In this document: positions 37,210 through 48,898 of the stretch, one piece after another | How positions within the stretch are numbered: position 1 is the first letter of the stretch | Layout: each line of letters opens with the position of its first letter | Assembly (NCBI GenBank): GCA_018873225.1 | Contig: JAEILZ010000005.1 | Coordinates: 1,116,001-1,180,000 of the forward strand | Direction: 5' to 3' | Source: [Phialemoniopsis] sp. UDSM-2020 | Lineage: Eukaryota > Ascomycota > Sordariomycetes > Thyridiales > Thyridiaceae | Length of the DNA stretch: 64,000 nt | Notes under the pieces: model-generated | Database searches by the model: none | Seen by the model: the letters and a program-made list of their open reading frames with translations, nothing else | What the model was told of the DNA's origin: nothing | Translations under genes and position numbers: made by a program

Positions 37210-38274
37210 CTATATTGGTGTCGCTAGAGCTTCTCCTTGAATGTGCTTTCGTGCTGATATGTAATCTTCGCGCTCTCTAGCCCAGTCTTTGGAAATGCTC
37301 GAAAGAGGAACAGGTTTAGTCCCTGGATATAGGAGAACATCAGGGTCGATTGTACGTATCTTCGTACCCAAGGGGAGTTTCATGCCCTCTTCCTTTGGCA
37401 GACCGTTCTGCTCCAGATCCCTCATTGCCTCCCGCTCTTCATCAGTGGCTTCCCTCCGCAATGCCTCCCAAAGCTCCTGGTCCGACAGTGACCACAGTTG
37501 CTCCTCCTTGATGCCGCCGCGCCTAATTATGTTTCCGATGACCTGTCCAGATCGCCGGTACATATCGATGTGCGCAGGGTTAGACCACATGTCACGATCT
37601 GCCGCTAGGTATTCCCTCGCCAAGACCTCCGCCATCTTAACATCTCTCATAACAAACAAGCGGCCCGCAGAAGTTGCATCCGGATACGGAGCAAGCTGTT
37701 CGATGATTTGTTTCACTTGCTCAGCAGTCAAGTGGCCCGGCCTCACCATGTCCCGCAGGCTGTAATCCAGGCGATCGGCACACAGTTGCGGCGCCGGCAT
37801 CTCCACCAGCGGGAACAGCTTCTCTTCAAACACCTTTCCGTCTCCGAAGCCGTGCTTAGCAAGTAAAGCAGGGAGTTCGGTTGAGTTCACATAGCGCATC
37901 TTGTGCACCTCGTGGAAGCTCTCCTGTGCGTCGCCGTCGCTGGCAAATGCCCAGTCGATGACGTGACTGAAGGCGGTGTGGGCGATGTCATGGAGGAGCG
38001 CAACGACCTGCTCCTCAAGGGACGCTCCAGCCCTCCGCACCAACAAGAATGCCCCGATGGAATGCTCTAGCCTCGTCACTGGACTGGTCAGGCCAAGAAA
38101 GCCCGTTATACCATGTTGCCCGACAAGACCTAGTCGGAGAAGTGCGGGTGACTGCAAGAGCTCCACAAGGACTGGTTCTGAGATGACAGTGTCGCCGTAC
38201 AGTTCATCTCGTATCAACAGTCCGCCTTTTGATAAGGGCGCTATTGACTGAAAGTGTCCTGTCTTCTTGGCCAT
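37210..38274 (-). CDS. HD-domain metal-dependent phosphohydrolase
   Basis: Predicted nucleotide phosphohydrolase of the dGTPase/SAMHD1-like HD superfamily; 354 aa, single exon. The metal site is readable: His in RLEHSIGAFLL, His-Asp in VALLHDIAHTAFSHV, and the later Asp in LCADRLDYSLRDM. GLVGQHGITGFLG lies ahead of it, as in family members. No regulatory SAM domain is present. It lacks introns, and bacterial relatives have the same plain layout, so horizontal origin is possible but unproven. Substrate (dNTP or other) unknown. Confidence 0.85.
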   Translation of the reverse strand: MAKKTGHFQSIAPLSKGGLLIRDELYGDTVISEPVLVELLQSPALLRLGLVGQHGITGFLGLTSPVTRLEHSIGAFLLVRRAGASLEEQVVALLHDIAHTAFSHVIDWAFASDGDAQESFHEVHKMRYVNSTELPALLAKHGFGDGKVFEEKLFPLVEMPAPQLCADRLDYSLRDMVRPGHLTAEQVKQIIEQLAPYPDATSAGRLFVMRDVKMAEVLAREYLAADRDMWSNPAHIDMYRRSGQVIGNIIRRGGIKEEQLWSLSDQELWEALRREATDEEREAMRDLEQNGLPKEEGMKLPLGTKIRTIDPDVLLYPGTKPVPLSSISKDWAREREDYISARKHIQGEALATPI

Positions 38275-38540
38275 CGTTGTATGTTGAACGGCTGGGTGCT
38301 TCTGGGTGTTCTGCAGCCTCGAAATTTAGCGGGGAGTTTAGCCCATCATTTAGGCAGCCGCATGTCTTATTAGTCAGGCTTGCCCCTCATTAGTGTCAGG
38401 TTACCATTTCCTTGTCACTCAGAGCTCGTCAGTTTGACCAGCCTCGGCTTTCAAAGTGACACTTAATAACTTTCACTCCATAAAAGACGTAGCGTGTTAT
38501 GAACGACCCGAATAGTCCAGTATCTACAGAGACGGAAAAC

Positions 38541-39777
38541 CTAGTCTTCTGGAAGGAATGGAAAGTTCCTCATCGGGTGCGTGTTCTTACGTCCCTCTGG
38601 CAACTGCTGAACCTTAGATGGATGGCCATCAGCACCCACCATGCCGAGAAAGTCCTTAGACTCCCCAATTCTGAAGACGTATTTCAAAGCGCTGTTCTTC
38701 CCGCTCTTCAGACTCTGCAGCCCTGCCGCGACTCCGTGGAGTCCACCAGGCACAACTTCGTACGGGTGTCCTGCCAATTGGCTTTCGGCCAGCAGCCTTC
38801 CCAAATAGCGCGACCACACATACCCGAAGTCCTTGTAGTCCGAGTGGACATAAGGAACCGCCGTGTTGGTCCAAGCAACACCGTCGGGGAACTTAAAGTC
38901 CTTGCCGTCTTTTGCAAACAGCACTGGCGGGAGGACTACGCTGACCTTCCCGCCGTTCGGATCAATCAGTCTGGAGACCACCTCAAATGACCCGTCGGAA
39001 CTGATGGCATCGAAAATATGAGTGAGCTGGCTGTTGAGGCCCTCTTTTACAAGGACTTGTTGCACTGCTGCGACAAGCTCGTCCTCAGACTTCCCACGGT
39101 AGTCAATGACGTGATCGACTAGTGTCTTTGCAAAGTCGCCAGCTCGTCCGGCGATGCCGATAACAGGACTGAAACCAGACAGTCGGGCAAATTTGGCAGC
39201 AAAGGCACCGACTGCGGATGTCGCCCCGTAGATGAGAAGGGGTTGCTTCTGGGAGTCTTTTTTGCCTGCGTTGGCGATCGGTGCTCGCTGATCGAATGGG
39301 GCGGGGAGCTTCATGTCACCAAAGAGTCCGAGTGCGGCGGTGAGCGCTGCCACTGGGATGGTGGCCGCCTCTTCCAATGAGACGTGTTGGGGCAGATGGA
39401 TCGTAGTCCTGGCCGGGGCGGTAGCATACTCGGCAAAGCTGCCATTAGGCGCGCCAGTCTCGTGCAAAGCCGCAACGCGGTCACCAGGCTTAAACTCGTA
39501 AACGTCTTTGCCGACTGCGTGTACAATACCAGCAATGTCATCACCGGGATTGTGAGGCAGGTCCTTCCTATAGAATGGCGTGTTAGCAAAGTTCAAGTTG
39601 TCTGGACTTCGCGCGGATATGATGTAGCTCATACCACAGCGGAATCTTCCAATCTTTAGGATTGGATCCCGAAACGACGACTTTAATGATGACCTCCTTA
39701 TCTGTTGGAACAGGAACAGGAGTGTCGATGACTTCGACTGCCTCAGTCGAGGGTTGCACAATGGCTTCTTTCGGCAT
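38541..39777 (-). CDS. Zinc-independent medium-chain dehydrogenase, ToxD-like enoyl reductase
   Basis: NADPH-dependent reductase of the group containing ToxD and trans-acting enoyl reductases. Exon 1 is 39777-39635 and exon 2 is 39567-38541, joined over a 67 nt intron, 389 aa. Visible are VVSGSNPKDWKIPLW, then PGDDIAGIVHAVGKDV, LEEAATIPVAALTAALGLF and the cofactor motif LIYGATSAVGAFAAKFA. The alcohol-dehydrogenase zinc ligands are absent. No polyketide synthase is nearby, so membership of a secondary-metabolite cluster is not supported here. Start at MPKEAIVQ is preferred over an ATG 35 codons upstream. Confidence 0.9.
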
Positions 39778-40267
39778 ATTGAGAACTGGACGGATGGACG
39801 TGAACTCTGCTTTGAATAGCTGATGTTGGTATTCTAGATGAATGACGATGATCTCAGGATACTCTTGATTCTTATCGTGCATTCTGTAGACTGGTATTTA
39901 TCTCCTAACCTATCCAGCAACCTATTCACTCGAGCTTTTCAAACCGCGGACGTCCGTATGGTGTAAGTGCCCAACAGGGCCTAGTTTCAGTCGCGGCGAT
40001 ATTGAGGAATAAGTAGTGCTCCGCTCGCCAAGTACTAACAACTAAATTGGAGCAGCTAAGCAGTGCACTGTCACCATCTTAGCGAGCCCGAACTTTTGGC
40101 CCTTGACCTGCATGATTACTCAACGCAGAAGGTCTCCACATACTCGGATTGCTGACAAAACCTCTTCGGACCGCCGCGGAGGGTAGATCTGGACATACGG
40201 AACCCACGGCTTCTCTCTTCAGAGCGCGGTCTTCCATCCGCGGCAGTCCACATTCGTATTCTCAATC
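39778..40267. other. Intergenic, divergent promoter region
   Basis: 490 bases between the ToxD-like reductase and a Zn2Cys6 gene. No gene or repeat is supported. Confidence 0.5.
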
Positions 40268-42441
40268 ATGCAAAGGCAGAGAGCGCGCCCAGACCCGGTG
40301 TCATGTCAGTCGTGCCGGTCAAAGAAGCTTAGATGCAACCGAGTTCAACCCTGTTCGAACTGCTCTGCCCGTGGCATCACTTGTACTTTCCTGGTTCCTC
40401 CTCAAAGACAACGAGCTGAGCTTTCAGTAACAAATCCCGGCAATGCCGAACTACTGCAGCGGATCGAGAAACTGGAGTCTCTCCTTCAATCCCAATCTGG
40501 TCCTCGGGAGGATAACCACGCGACACGACACTTACCCACACCAAACTCTGATGTCTCCCACGTAGAGTCCTACCCGGAGCATGATCATGAATTTCAGCTC
40601 CTCCAGGATGTGGGCACGAGACAAGATTCTCTAGTAGGTGGGACAAATGTTTGGTAGATCTTTACCCCCCGTTATACGATTCTAATACATTCAGTTGCCA
40701 CCTGCTCCGAAAGATGTCGCTTTCACCATAAGTAGCACCCGAGATATCATCAACAAGTACGCTATCCGTGAGGAGCAGACTCCCATGACAGAGACTGTCA
40801 CATCAACTTTTCTTAATGCTACGTTCCCGGAATACAGCGCAGCGGTTCTCTTAATGGCGAACTACGAGGACAACATTGACAGTGTATGCCGAATACTACA
40901 CATACCGACCATCCGATCCATGATGAAGTCCTTCTACGTACGGCTCGGCGGGAACGAGCCCGTGCAACACAGCCATGTTGCCCTATTTCTGTCTCTCTTT
41001 GCACTCAGCGCATTTTTTTACCTACCGTCGACCCACTCGGAGGTTGCAACCAGTAGCGGCGATGCTGTTCGTCTCTCCAAGATATGGAGTAGAGCCGCCC
41101 TGAACATCCTGGACCACTCAAATAGAACCACGTCAGCAACCGTGGAGCATGTGCAAGCCTATATTCTCATGTCTTATGTCACCTACCACCTCGACGGATT
41201 CACTCCCAGGGGACGCCATCTGAGAGCCGCAGCGACTTCGACAGCGATAGAAATTGGACTGCACCGTGTCGATGCTCGAAAGGGCTCTTGTCGTACGAAG
41301 GTCAATGGAAATCTTAAGGCAGTCATTGACCAAGAGGTTAAACGGAGAGTCTTTTGGCATATCGTTGCAACCGATTGGTCAGTTCCGCATCATTCTCAAT
41401 GAGGAGATAAAGTAATGCTGATTGTTCACAAGGCTGCAACCAACCCTTTCGGGTCCGCAAGAGGGCATATACTTCATACACCCGAATCACATCAGAACCC
41501 GAATCCCAAAGGACTGTGATGACGATGACATTATGTTGGATGTCGAGGAAGGCCCCGATGATAGACCCCGACTGACAAGCATGACATGGTACCTCACAAG
41601 GCTCCGACTTGCACAACTTTGTCGCGAAATGACCGACACCTTGCCCACCGACATCTCGGATCTCATGCAACTTCCATACGAGCAGATTATCGACCTAGAC
41701 AAGAAGTTTCAAGACTTTCTGGCACGTCTGCCTTATTACTTCCGTCAGGACGTCGATAGCCGCGAGAAGAGCAAAGCCATCGAAACTGTCTTTCCCAGGA
41801 TTCTGGGCATGCGATACTGTATACTGACAGCAGCCCATACCAGGCGTTGCCGACTCCATCAGAAGCTTTTGCTCCGACAATCATCTGATCCACGCTATGT
41901 GTACTCAAGGGATGCTTGTCTAGAGTCTGCTCGCGCTTTAGTTCGAGCCTTCGACGATTCGCGTTTTGGGTACGAGTCTCCGGCGTTTGCTACTGCACGC
42001 ATGGCCATGGCAGTCCATTTCACACACTTGGGACTCGTGGTCTTGGTCATGGACCTGTGTTTCAACAGAGGTCCGGACGATGAGGAGCGAAAAGCTGAGG
42101 TCAAGGCGGCCCTATTGTTACTAGATGAGGCCAATGACGGCTCCTCACTCATCACCCAGTCATTGAGTGCTTTGCGCGGGATGCTGCAGAAGCACAAGAT
42201 CGACTTGGAGACCTCGGCTCACGTCGTTGGTCCTCCCGAGCAATCGGACATCAGTCATCTTCAGTCGTCGGATGCTACTCACATGCAGACGGCTGAGCAG
42301 GACTTCGACTTCTCAGTTTTTGATGCCCCTGCAGATCCGTCGTTTGACGAATTCTGGCAGTTTGCAATTCAGGATGGGATGGACCGGGACTCGGAGATCT
42401 GGGACAACTTCTTTTCGGCACTTGACTCTCGCCCGCTTTGA
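40268..42441 (+). CDS. Zn2Cys6 transcription factor with fungal middle domain
   Basis: Three exons, 40268-40633, 40695-41377 and 41433-42441, give 685 aa with all phases matching. The zinc cluster is near the N-terminus (SCQSCRSKKLRCNRVQPC, then SNCSARGITC), followed by a short leucine-rich coiled coil (LLQRIEKLESLLQSQ). The fungal-specific regulatory domain covers about residues 180-420 (ILMSYVTYHLDGFTPRGR, EVKRRVFWHIVATDW). The C-terminus is acidic and aromatic (DPSFDEFWQF, DNFFSALDS), a plausible activation domain. Convergent with the polyol dehydrogenase, 100 bases apart. Target genes unknown. Confidence 0.91.
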
Positions 42442-42541
42442 CGTCTCGTATCACGGTCTTCAGCAGTCGAACCAATGCAGTGATGATCTAATTATAACCT
42501 TGATAGTTCGTCACGCTAGGAGCTGCACTTGATCATTGATA

Positions 42542-43675
42542 TTATAATTCTTGGTTGGGCCCAGCGATCAGAATCTTCATCACTTGGCCTCCCTTGACTT
42601 GCTTGTAGGCCTCCTCTGTCTCCTCGAATGGCACAACTTGGCTGATCAATTCCTTGACTTTCACAGCACCGCTTCCAACCAACTCAACCGCGAGCTTGTA
42701 GTCTCCACTGCCATACCGGAAACTCCCCTTGACACTCAGCTCTTTAGTGCACAGCGCCATGATTGGGAATTGGATGTCTGGCTTCCCCATTCCACACTGG
42801 ACAAAGGTGCCACCGGTCCGAACCAGGTGCAGACTACACTGTATGCTCGATTCGAAGCCGCTAGCCTCAATCACTGCGTCGGCACCCGCCAAAAGCCCAG
42901 CTTGCTTCCGGATCTCGGCAGCATTGTCTTCCGGCGAGAGACTCTGCTGGCTCTTGTACGTGTGCGTGGCGCAGAACGACTTGGCAAAATCGAGTTTGGT
43001 GTCCACGATGTCGACGGCGATGACCTTGCTCGCTCCAAAGACGCGTGCAACAGCGCCGCACAGAATGCCCACTGGACCTGCGCCCATAACAGCAACAGTT
43101 TGGCCGGGCTTCACTGCGGCCTGCCGAACGACGTGGACGGCAACAGCCAGAGGCTCGACGAGCGCTCCCTCCTGCACAGACACGTTATCTGGCAGCTTGT
43201 GACAGAATGCCGAGGGCGCTAGGCAGAACCCTGTGAGTGTACCGTCGTGGGGTGGGCAAGCAGCAAATGCCATCTCGGGGCAGAGGTTGTAATGGCCACC
43301 GAGGCACTGCTCGCATCTCCGGCACGGTCGTCCGGGCTCGAGAGCCACGCGATCTCCAACCTTGAGGTCCTTGACCTCCGGTCCGATTTCAGCTACGGTC
43401 CCGGCAGACTCGTGACCCATGACCATGGGGCCGTTCATGCGTGTTATTCCAGCATCGCTGCCCTCCCACAAATGTATGTCTGAGCCGCATATGCCGGTGT
43501 AGTCGACAGACACGAGGACATCATGCGGGTCTTTGATCTTTGGGACTGGCTTTTCCCCGTAGCCAAGGGAGAATGGCCCGTGCAGAAACACTGATCGGTT
43601 CTGTAGTTTGAGGTCAGAGGCGGATTTATGAGCTCAATGCGGTACGGAACCTACAGAAGGTGATTTAGAACCCAT
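42542..43675 (-). CDS. Zinc-dependent polyol dehydrogenase (xylitol/sorbitol/L-arabinitol type)
   Basis: NAD-dependent sugar-alcohol dehydrogenase. A seven-codon first exon, 43675-43655, joins 43600-42542, giving 359 aa. The catalytic zinc site is in YTGICGSDIHLW and GHESAGTVAEIG. The structural zinc site has four cysteines in PGRPCRRCEQCLGGHYNLC. The cofactor motif is VAVMGAGPVGILCG, and Asp after it (VIAVDIVD) favours NAD over NADP. Substrate among xylitol, sorbitol and L-arabinitol cannot be told. Divergent from a small P-loop kinase, so the two may serve one carbohydrate route, for example oxidation to a ketose then phosphorylation (inference). Confidence 0.92.
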
Positions 43676-44186
43676 GCTTCTTGGACTCAATGACGAGTTG
43701 GCGATGGTGCATGGCCAATTTTGCAGCTTGTCGTCACTGTAGCATAGAAATTACTATGTGAAAAGTAACCCGTTCATGCCGACAGTCTCACTCCGATCTA
43801 GGATCGTGAGTCCTGCCCAACTTCGATGTTCATCACTTTTCGGGCAGTCACTCCGTGAGAGCGAGCGGAGATCTTGGTTGTAACCGCTGTAAGCTACCAA
43901 CACCAACGGTTAGTCTACTCCGCCTGTGGAACAGCGCCCACTCCCCCATTGGGCGCGTGATCTTCAGCAGGCGGGCGGCATGCCGCCGAACCACTTTTGC
44001 GGTGGATTGGCTTCCCCATTCCATTTCCGGGCTCACCCATTCAGCGTCTCTGCTCCGGCGTGATGATCCGGCCGGCCTCGCATTCATCGTGGCCAAGTAT
44101 CTTCTTGAATGATTCGATACATCTGTGGGAAGAAGGTTAACCGTCTATTCGCATGCCCCTTTCTTTCACACTCGTAACCTCGGATC
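43676..44186. promoter_or_regulatory. Divergent promoter, polyol dehydrogenase / P-loop kinase
   Basis: 511 bases between two outward-facing starts. A GC-rich inverted stretch, GGCGGCATGCCGCC, lies at 43975-43988. No gene is supported. Confidence 0.5.
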
Positions 44187-44924
44187 ATGGAGAGGGAAGT
44201 TGCAAGATTGGGACGCAAGGTCCTAGGTCAGTATCTCACCAGTCATACAAACGCCATCGCTTCTTCACTGACCAACCCCGTAGCAAAGTTGGAGGCTGGT
44301 GGCGAGAATAAAAGAGTGATAATCGGCGTTTCTGGAGTGCCCGGTTCCGGCAAGACTACATTGGCACGGCAGGTCTGCCAGCACATCAACCATGTCTATG
44401 GCGAGACGCATGAAGGTGCCACAAGCATCGCCGTAGACCTTCCGATGGATGGCTTCCACTACACACGCGCACGTCTTGCAGCGATGCCAGATCCTGCGAC
44501 AGCAATACACCGGCGCGGTGCCGCTTTCACGTTCGACGCGGAGGGTTTCTACCAGATGATCCAGGACCTCTCGGCAACACCTCGACGAAGGGTGCTGGCT
44601 CCGTCCTTTGATCACGCGACAAAAGATCCGGCTGAGGGCGCGATTGTCATTCCGGAGGATGTCAAGATTGTTCTGGTAGAGGGCAACTACTGCGCGTTGA
44701 ACAGGGAGCCATGGAGTAAGAGCGCAGCTCTAATGGATGAGTTATGGTACATAGATACAGAGCCGAGTATTGCACACGCACGACTTGCTGCTCGACATCT
44801 AGCCAGTGGTATCGTGGCCGACGAGAAGGAGGCTTGGGAGAGGGCTTCGGGAACCGACGAGTTGAACGCGCAAGACATAAGGCAGAATAACTTGCCATGC
44901 CATGAGACATTAAGACTGGCCTAA
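44187..44924 (+). CDS. P-loop kinase, uridine kinase / phosphoribulokinase-like (YFH7-like)
   Basis: Small ATP-dependent kinase; up to 245 aa. Walker A is IIGVSGVPGSGKTTLA; DLPMDGFHYTRARLAAM carries the substrate-site Asp, and VEGNYCALNREPW and DELWYIDTEPSIAHARL complete the fold. A 57 nt stretch, 44228-44284, has donor GTCAGT, branch CTGAC and acceptor GTAG. Because 57 is divisible by three and has no stop, both spliced (226 aa) and unspliced forms stay in frame. The spliced join KVLAKLEAGGENKR looks like relatives. Yeast Yfh7 has unknown substrate; paired here with a polyol dehydrogenase, a ketose or ribulose kinase role is possible. Confidence 0.85.
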   Translation: MEREVARLGRKVLGQYLTSHTNAIASSLTNPVAKLEAGGENKRVIIGVSGVPGSGKTTLARQVCQHINHVYGETHEGATSIAVDLPMDGFHYTRARLAAMPDPATAIHRRGAAFTFDAEGFYQMIQDLSATPRRRVLAPSFDHATKDPAEGAIVIPEDVKIVLVEGNYCALNREPWSKSAALMDELWYIDTEPSIAHARLAARHLASGIVADEKEAWERASGTDELNAQDIRQNNLPCHETLRLA

Positions 44925-45218
44925 TTGAATATGAATTGACTCTAAAGTTGTCAATGAGATATGATGAACCAGGCTGCAAAAGAAAATGAGACTTGATGGA
45001 TGACCACAAGGTAAGGTACGCAGTGTGGGGATGCACGTGAGACTAAAACCATGACCCTGACGCCATTCAATGCTCCGACTGATCCACTGGCTGCCGACAC
45101 CGTCCAAACATGGCCAAAACAACCCCCGATCGACCAAAAAACACGGCGCCCCAGCTGATATGCAATCAAGCCGCATCCTTACCAGACGTGGTAACATTTC
45201 AAGCTAATCCCGGTCAAG

Positions 45219-47501
45219 ATGGCCTACCCGAAGAGACGTGCACCGGTGGCATGCAAACTGTGCAGGCAAAGGTATGCCCGATCCGGACGAGGGATGTGCA
45301 CTGCATCCGATGTTCCGCATGACTAAGACATGGGCTTTTAGGAAACGCCGGTGCACTGGCGACAAGCCCCTGTGCACTCTTTGCAAGACTGCCGGTGTGC
45401 CCTGTGAATACTCAGACGCACCCACTGAAGAGTACGTCTAGGTCGCATGGACGCATCGAACCCTTTCTGAGATTGGCCAGCCGACTGGAGCGCTGACCGT
45501 TATTGAAGGCAATATGATCCAGGTATCACGCAGTCCCTCAATTCGGACGTTATCCGCCGACTCGAGAGGCTCGAATCGCTTGTGGAGCAGAAACAATCCC
45601 CTGCTCAGTCGGTACCAGATCTCCCAAGCGAGTCTCCTTACTCGGCACAAACCTCAAGTGACCACAACAATCATGTCGTTGGACAGGCACAAAGAGACAA
45701 CCAGTCTCACGATACAACTCAGCTCTCAAGATTTCTATCACCCTTAGAGCAGGAACATGCCACACCGACAGCGCGGCATCAACACGGAGAACCGCGAGGC
45801 AGCACTTCCATAGATCTTGCTCCCCTCCCAAGCTATCGAGCCGACGAGGACGCTTTCACCATCATACCACACGGGCATCACACCATCACAACATCCTTAT
45901 TCTCACTAGAGCCTATCAAAAGCCTTATTGGAGAATATCCTCTCGACTTTCTGTATCAGATCGAATCCTCTCAGCCTGCAGTGAAGCAGATACAAGCTCA
46001 GAAACAGCCTCTCGCAGCACTGAAAGAACGATACAGGCAGGAAGATGAGGCTGACGAGTTGATAACGATATTTTTCGACTCTGTACAGCCAATATGTCCC
46101 ATACTGAACCAGACAGATCTTCAAGATCTATACCGACAGATTATCCAAGGTGAAGCGGGCCGTGACATAGATGCTGTTTTGTGTCTACTTGTTCTAGCGC
46201 TAGGAGAATTGATCAAGTCCGATTCTGAGTTTTCTAATCAGGGACTCCACGCTGAAGAAGTTATCCCAGGCATGGAACAGTTCGTTCTTGCGTACCACTA
46301 CCTCGCCGGCCAATGGGTAGTCGATCTGAAACCGCCTTTGGAGCTTCTCGTTGGACTTCTACTTGGCGCCACATATCTACTATATCTTGCAAGACCACTG
46401 CAGTCATGGAATCTCGTCAACATGGCATCATCGCGGCTACAGCTACTAGTCACACAGTACGTATACACAGCGTAACCCTCAAGGTGGTGTGAGAGGATTT
46501 TGCTCATATGAATGATTTGCAGGTCCGAGATACATCCCCAATCAAGCGATAGGAAGGTCTTGATAGGAAGACTGTGCTGGAGCTGTTATGTTTTCGAAAC
46601 GTTGGTCTTTCCCTACATGCTCACGTACTCACATCAAGCTCACGATTCTCCCTCGTAGTGACGCACTAGCCGAGTTCCATCTTCCTCGAAGCGGCATCGA
46701 ATTCGTGATTGATCGGATGCCCTTTCCAAGTCTCGATAATCCAAATGGACGAGATGGAATGTTATTTCTAGCCTTCTGTTCGATTCGGCGCTTACTGAAT
46801 CGCATTCACAACTCCGTGTACACATCAAGTACAAAGGCAACTCTCAATGTTGCTAGTCCCGGGTCAGACTCGAGCCAGAAGAACCCTGCGTCAACGGCCT
46901 CCGCATTTGCCACCATCAGATCCCTGGAGGGAGTGCTTTTGGAGCTGAGGCGACAGATCGAGAGCTGGTTTTCCTGCCTGCCAGACCTGATCAGACCGGA
47001 CTTACGCACAAACGAGCCCTCAAACTCGTGTGATGCGTGGCTGCGACTTCGATACTGGTCAGCCAAGCACGTTATTGGCCGTCCGTGCTTGTTCTACGCA
47101 GCTTCAGTCGCCGACCCGCAAGGTCTGCCACTGTACGTCTTGGAACTTGCCGAGGTGTGCATTGTCAGTTGTCGCAACTACATCTTCACTGCGGTTGATG
47201 CACTGAAAGACCGTTCGTATTTCAACTGGATGGTCGTCCAAGCGTAAGCTTGTCTTGTCTTTTTATTTACTGTGTCCCTAGGTCCATGCTAACAGTTCGC
47301 AGGCTTCTTGCCTACGCATTTACGCTGACTATCGCTTCGAAGAGTCCTATCCTGAAACATTTAATCTCAGATCTGGACGACTTGATTAGTAGATCCATAA
47401 CATCATTGCGACGCTGGTCATCACCCGACTCCACCGCGGAGTTCGTGGTTCTGATTCTGAAGACTTTGCAAAGAAAGCAGCGCTTGAACAACACCTGTTG
47501 A
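45219..47501 (+). CDS. Zn2Cys6 transcription factor
   Basis: Six exons, 45219-45271, 45342-45431, 45509-46456, 46523-46600, 46659-47243 and 47303-47501, give 650 aa. Intron 1 cuts the zinc cluster: VACKLCRQR then KRRCTGDKPLCTLCKTAGVPC, the standard spacing. A leucine-type coiled coil follows (RRLERLESLVEQKQ), then the fungal regulatory domain (QPICPILNQTDLQDLY, LLLGATYLLYLARPLQSWNLVNMASSRLQ in two parts, GRLCWSCYVFE). Its stop lies 10 bases from the stop of the convergent short-chain dehydrogenase. It is the nearest regulator to the divergent dehydrogenase pair. Confidence 0.9.
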
Positions 47502-47511
47502 ACACGATCTT

Positions 47512-48447
47512 TTAGTATGAGAACTTTAAGCCGCCATTAGCACTGACGACGCTCCCTGTGCACCACGCCGAGTCTTCGCTGCAAAGCATCCCAACAACGC
47601 CAGCTATCTCTGTCCAATAAGCAGGCCTTCTTCCACCCATCTTCTCGTTTGCCAAAGCCACGAGCTCTGGCCGGTCCACGCCGTCTCGTACTGCACTGAG
47701 CGGCGCTGCTATCTGGAAAGGCTCGAGTTGCTTCCAGAACTCCTCCCCTGCAGACCAGTACATCTCGCCCTCGACCGGCCCGGGGTTGATAGCATTCACA
47801 GTAGCCCGCTCCGCCAATTCCCGGGCCCAAGTGCGGGTCATTGCTTCAACAGCCGCCTTGCTCCCACCATAGAGCGTATGCGTCTTGAAGCCCATGCTTG
47901 CGGCGACCGAGGAGATGTTGACGATCCGTCCGGACCTATCATGTGGAAGGTATGGCAGTACGGCTTGTGTCACCATGATGGGGGCCAGGACGTTGATGGC
48001 GTAGATGCGGTGGAACTCGGCGGCGGGTACGTCGCCTAGGGCATAATCGCCGCCGACGCCGGCATTGTTGACCAGAATGTCGACTTTCAGGTCCTCGCCG
48101 AACTCGGCTTTGGCCACTTCCACGAGGCGTGCTCCTGCGAGCTCGGGCTCGATCAGATCGGCCTGGAGTGGGACTATCCTGACCCCCTGCTGAGCCTCTA
48201 GCCTCTCGACCAGGTCTTGCGCTCGCTGGGCAGGGGAGTCAACGTCGTATATGCCGATGACATTGGCGCCTTTGCCGGCGAGGTGCTCTGTTATTGCCGA
48301 GCCGATCCCTTCAGGTACTCAGGTCAGCAGTGGGTCCGTTGTGGTGGAGTGATGTATGTGCATGTGTGTGGACAAACCTCGAAATGCTCCGGTGACGACG
48401 GCGAGCTTGCCCTCCAGGGGGCGGCGGAGAGTCGGAGTGGAGGGCAT
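47512..48447 (-). CDS. Short-chain dehydrogenase/reductase, classical type
   Basis: NAD(P)-dependent oxidoreductase. Exons 48447-48378 and 48308-47512 give 288 aa. The cofactor motif spans the intron (VVTGAFRGIGSAI, with Ala-Phe-Arg in the glycine loop). Others are DILVNNAGVGG, catalytic Ser in IVNISSVAASMG, and Tyr and Lys in YGGSKAAVEAM; then VNAINPGPVEGEMY and the C-terminal VVSANGGLKFSY. Substrate unknown. Head-to-head with another short-chain dehydrogenase across 451 bases. Confidence 0.92.
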
Positions 48448-48898
48448 GATTTGGTCAGCCTGGAGCTTAGTTATGGGGAGGGAAGCATGTTCAACTAGAA
48501 AGACAGATTGATACAGCGGAGTGCAATGGGATCTTCAAGAGCCATCAAAACGCGGCAATTTGCAACTTGGCGTGGGTTGCAGCGAAACACGTCCGACTGG
48601 GTCGGAAGTTGCGGCGGTGCGGAGGACGCTAATGGGAAGCATACATGCGAAGACTTGGTAAATTCACTCCACAGTACGTGCAGGTAGGGGCGGCGGAATT
48701 CCCGCCTCCCACGCCGCCGGACCCGCACCTACAGCGGCATGTGGTTGATGACGATCTCTGGTGCTCTTCACATGCAGGTATGTAAGCAAAGTCACGATGC
48801 GTTCCGCGTGAAAAGAGCATCCGTTGCGCATACACTCGAGAGCCCTCGTGAAGTTGTTGTAGCAAACTTCTTTGTGGCTAAGATCAAAATCACAAACC
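48448..48898. promoter_or_regulatory. Divergent promoter between two short-chain dehydrogenases
   Basis: 451 bases between two outward-facing starts. No internal gene; short runs of GGCGG and CCGCC occur near 48690-48735. Confidence 0.5.

Noticed and set aside
38541..42441. ToxD-like reductase, Zn2Cys6 regulator and nearby genes as a secondary-metabolite cluster
   Set aside because: No polyketide synthase, peptide synthetase or terpene cyclase lies in the window; the P450 at the far right is 21 kb away.
43975..43988. GC-rich palindrome GGCGGCATGCCGCC as an operator
   Set aside because: A single copy with no second occurrence in neighbouring promoters; too little to call a regulatory site.
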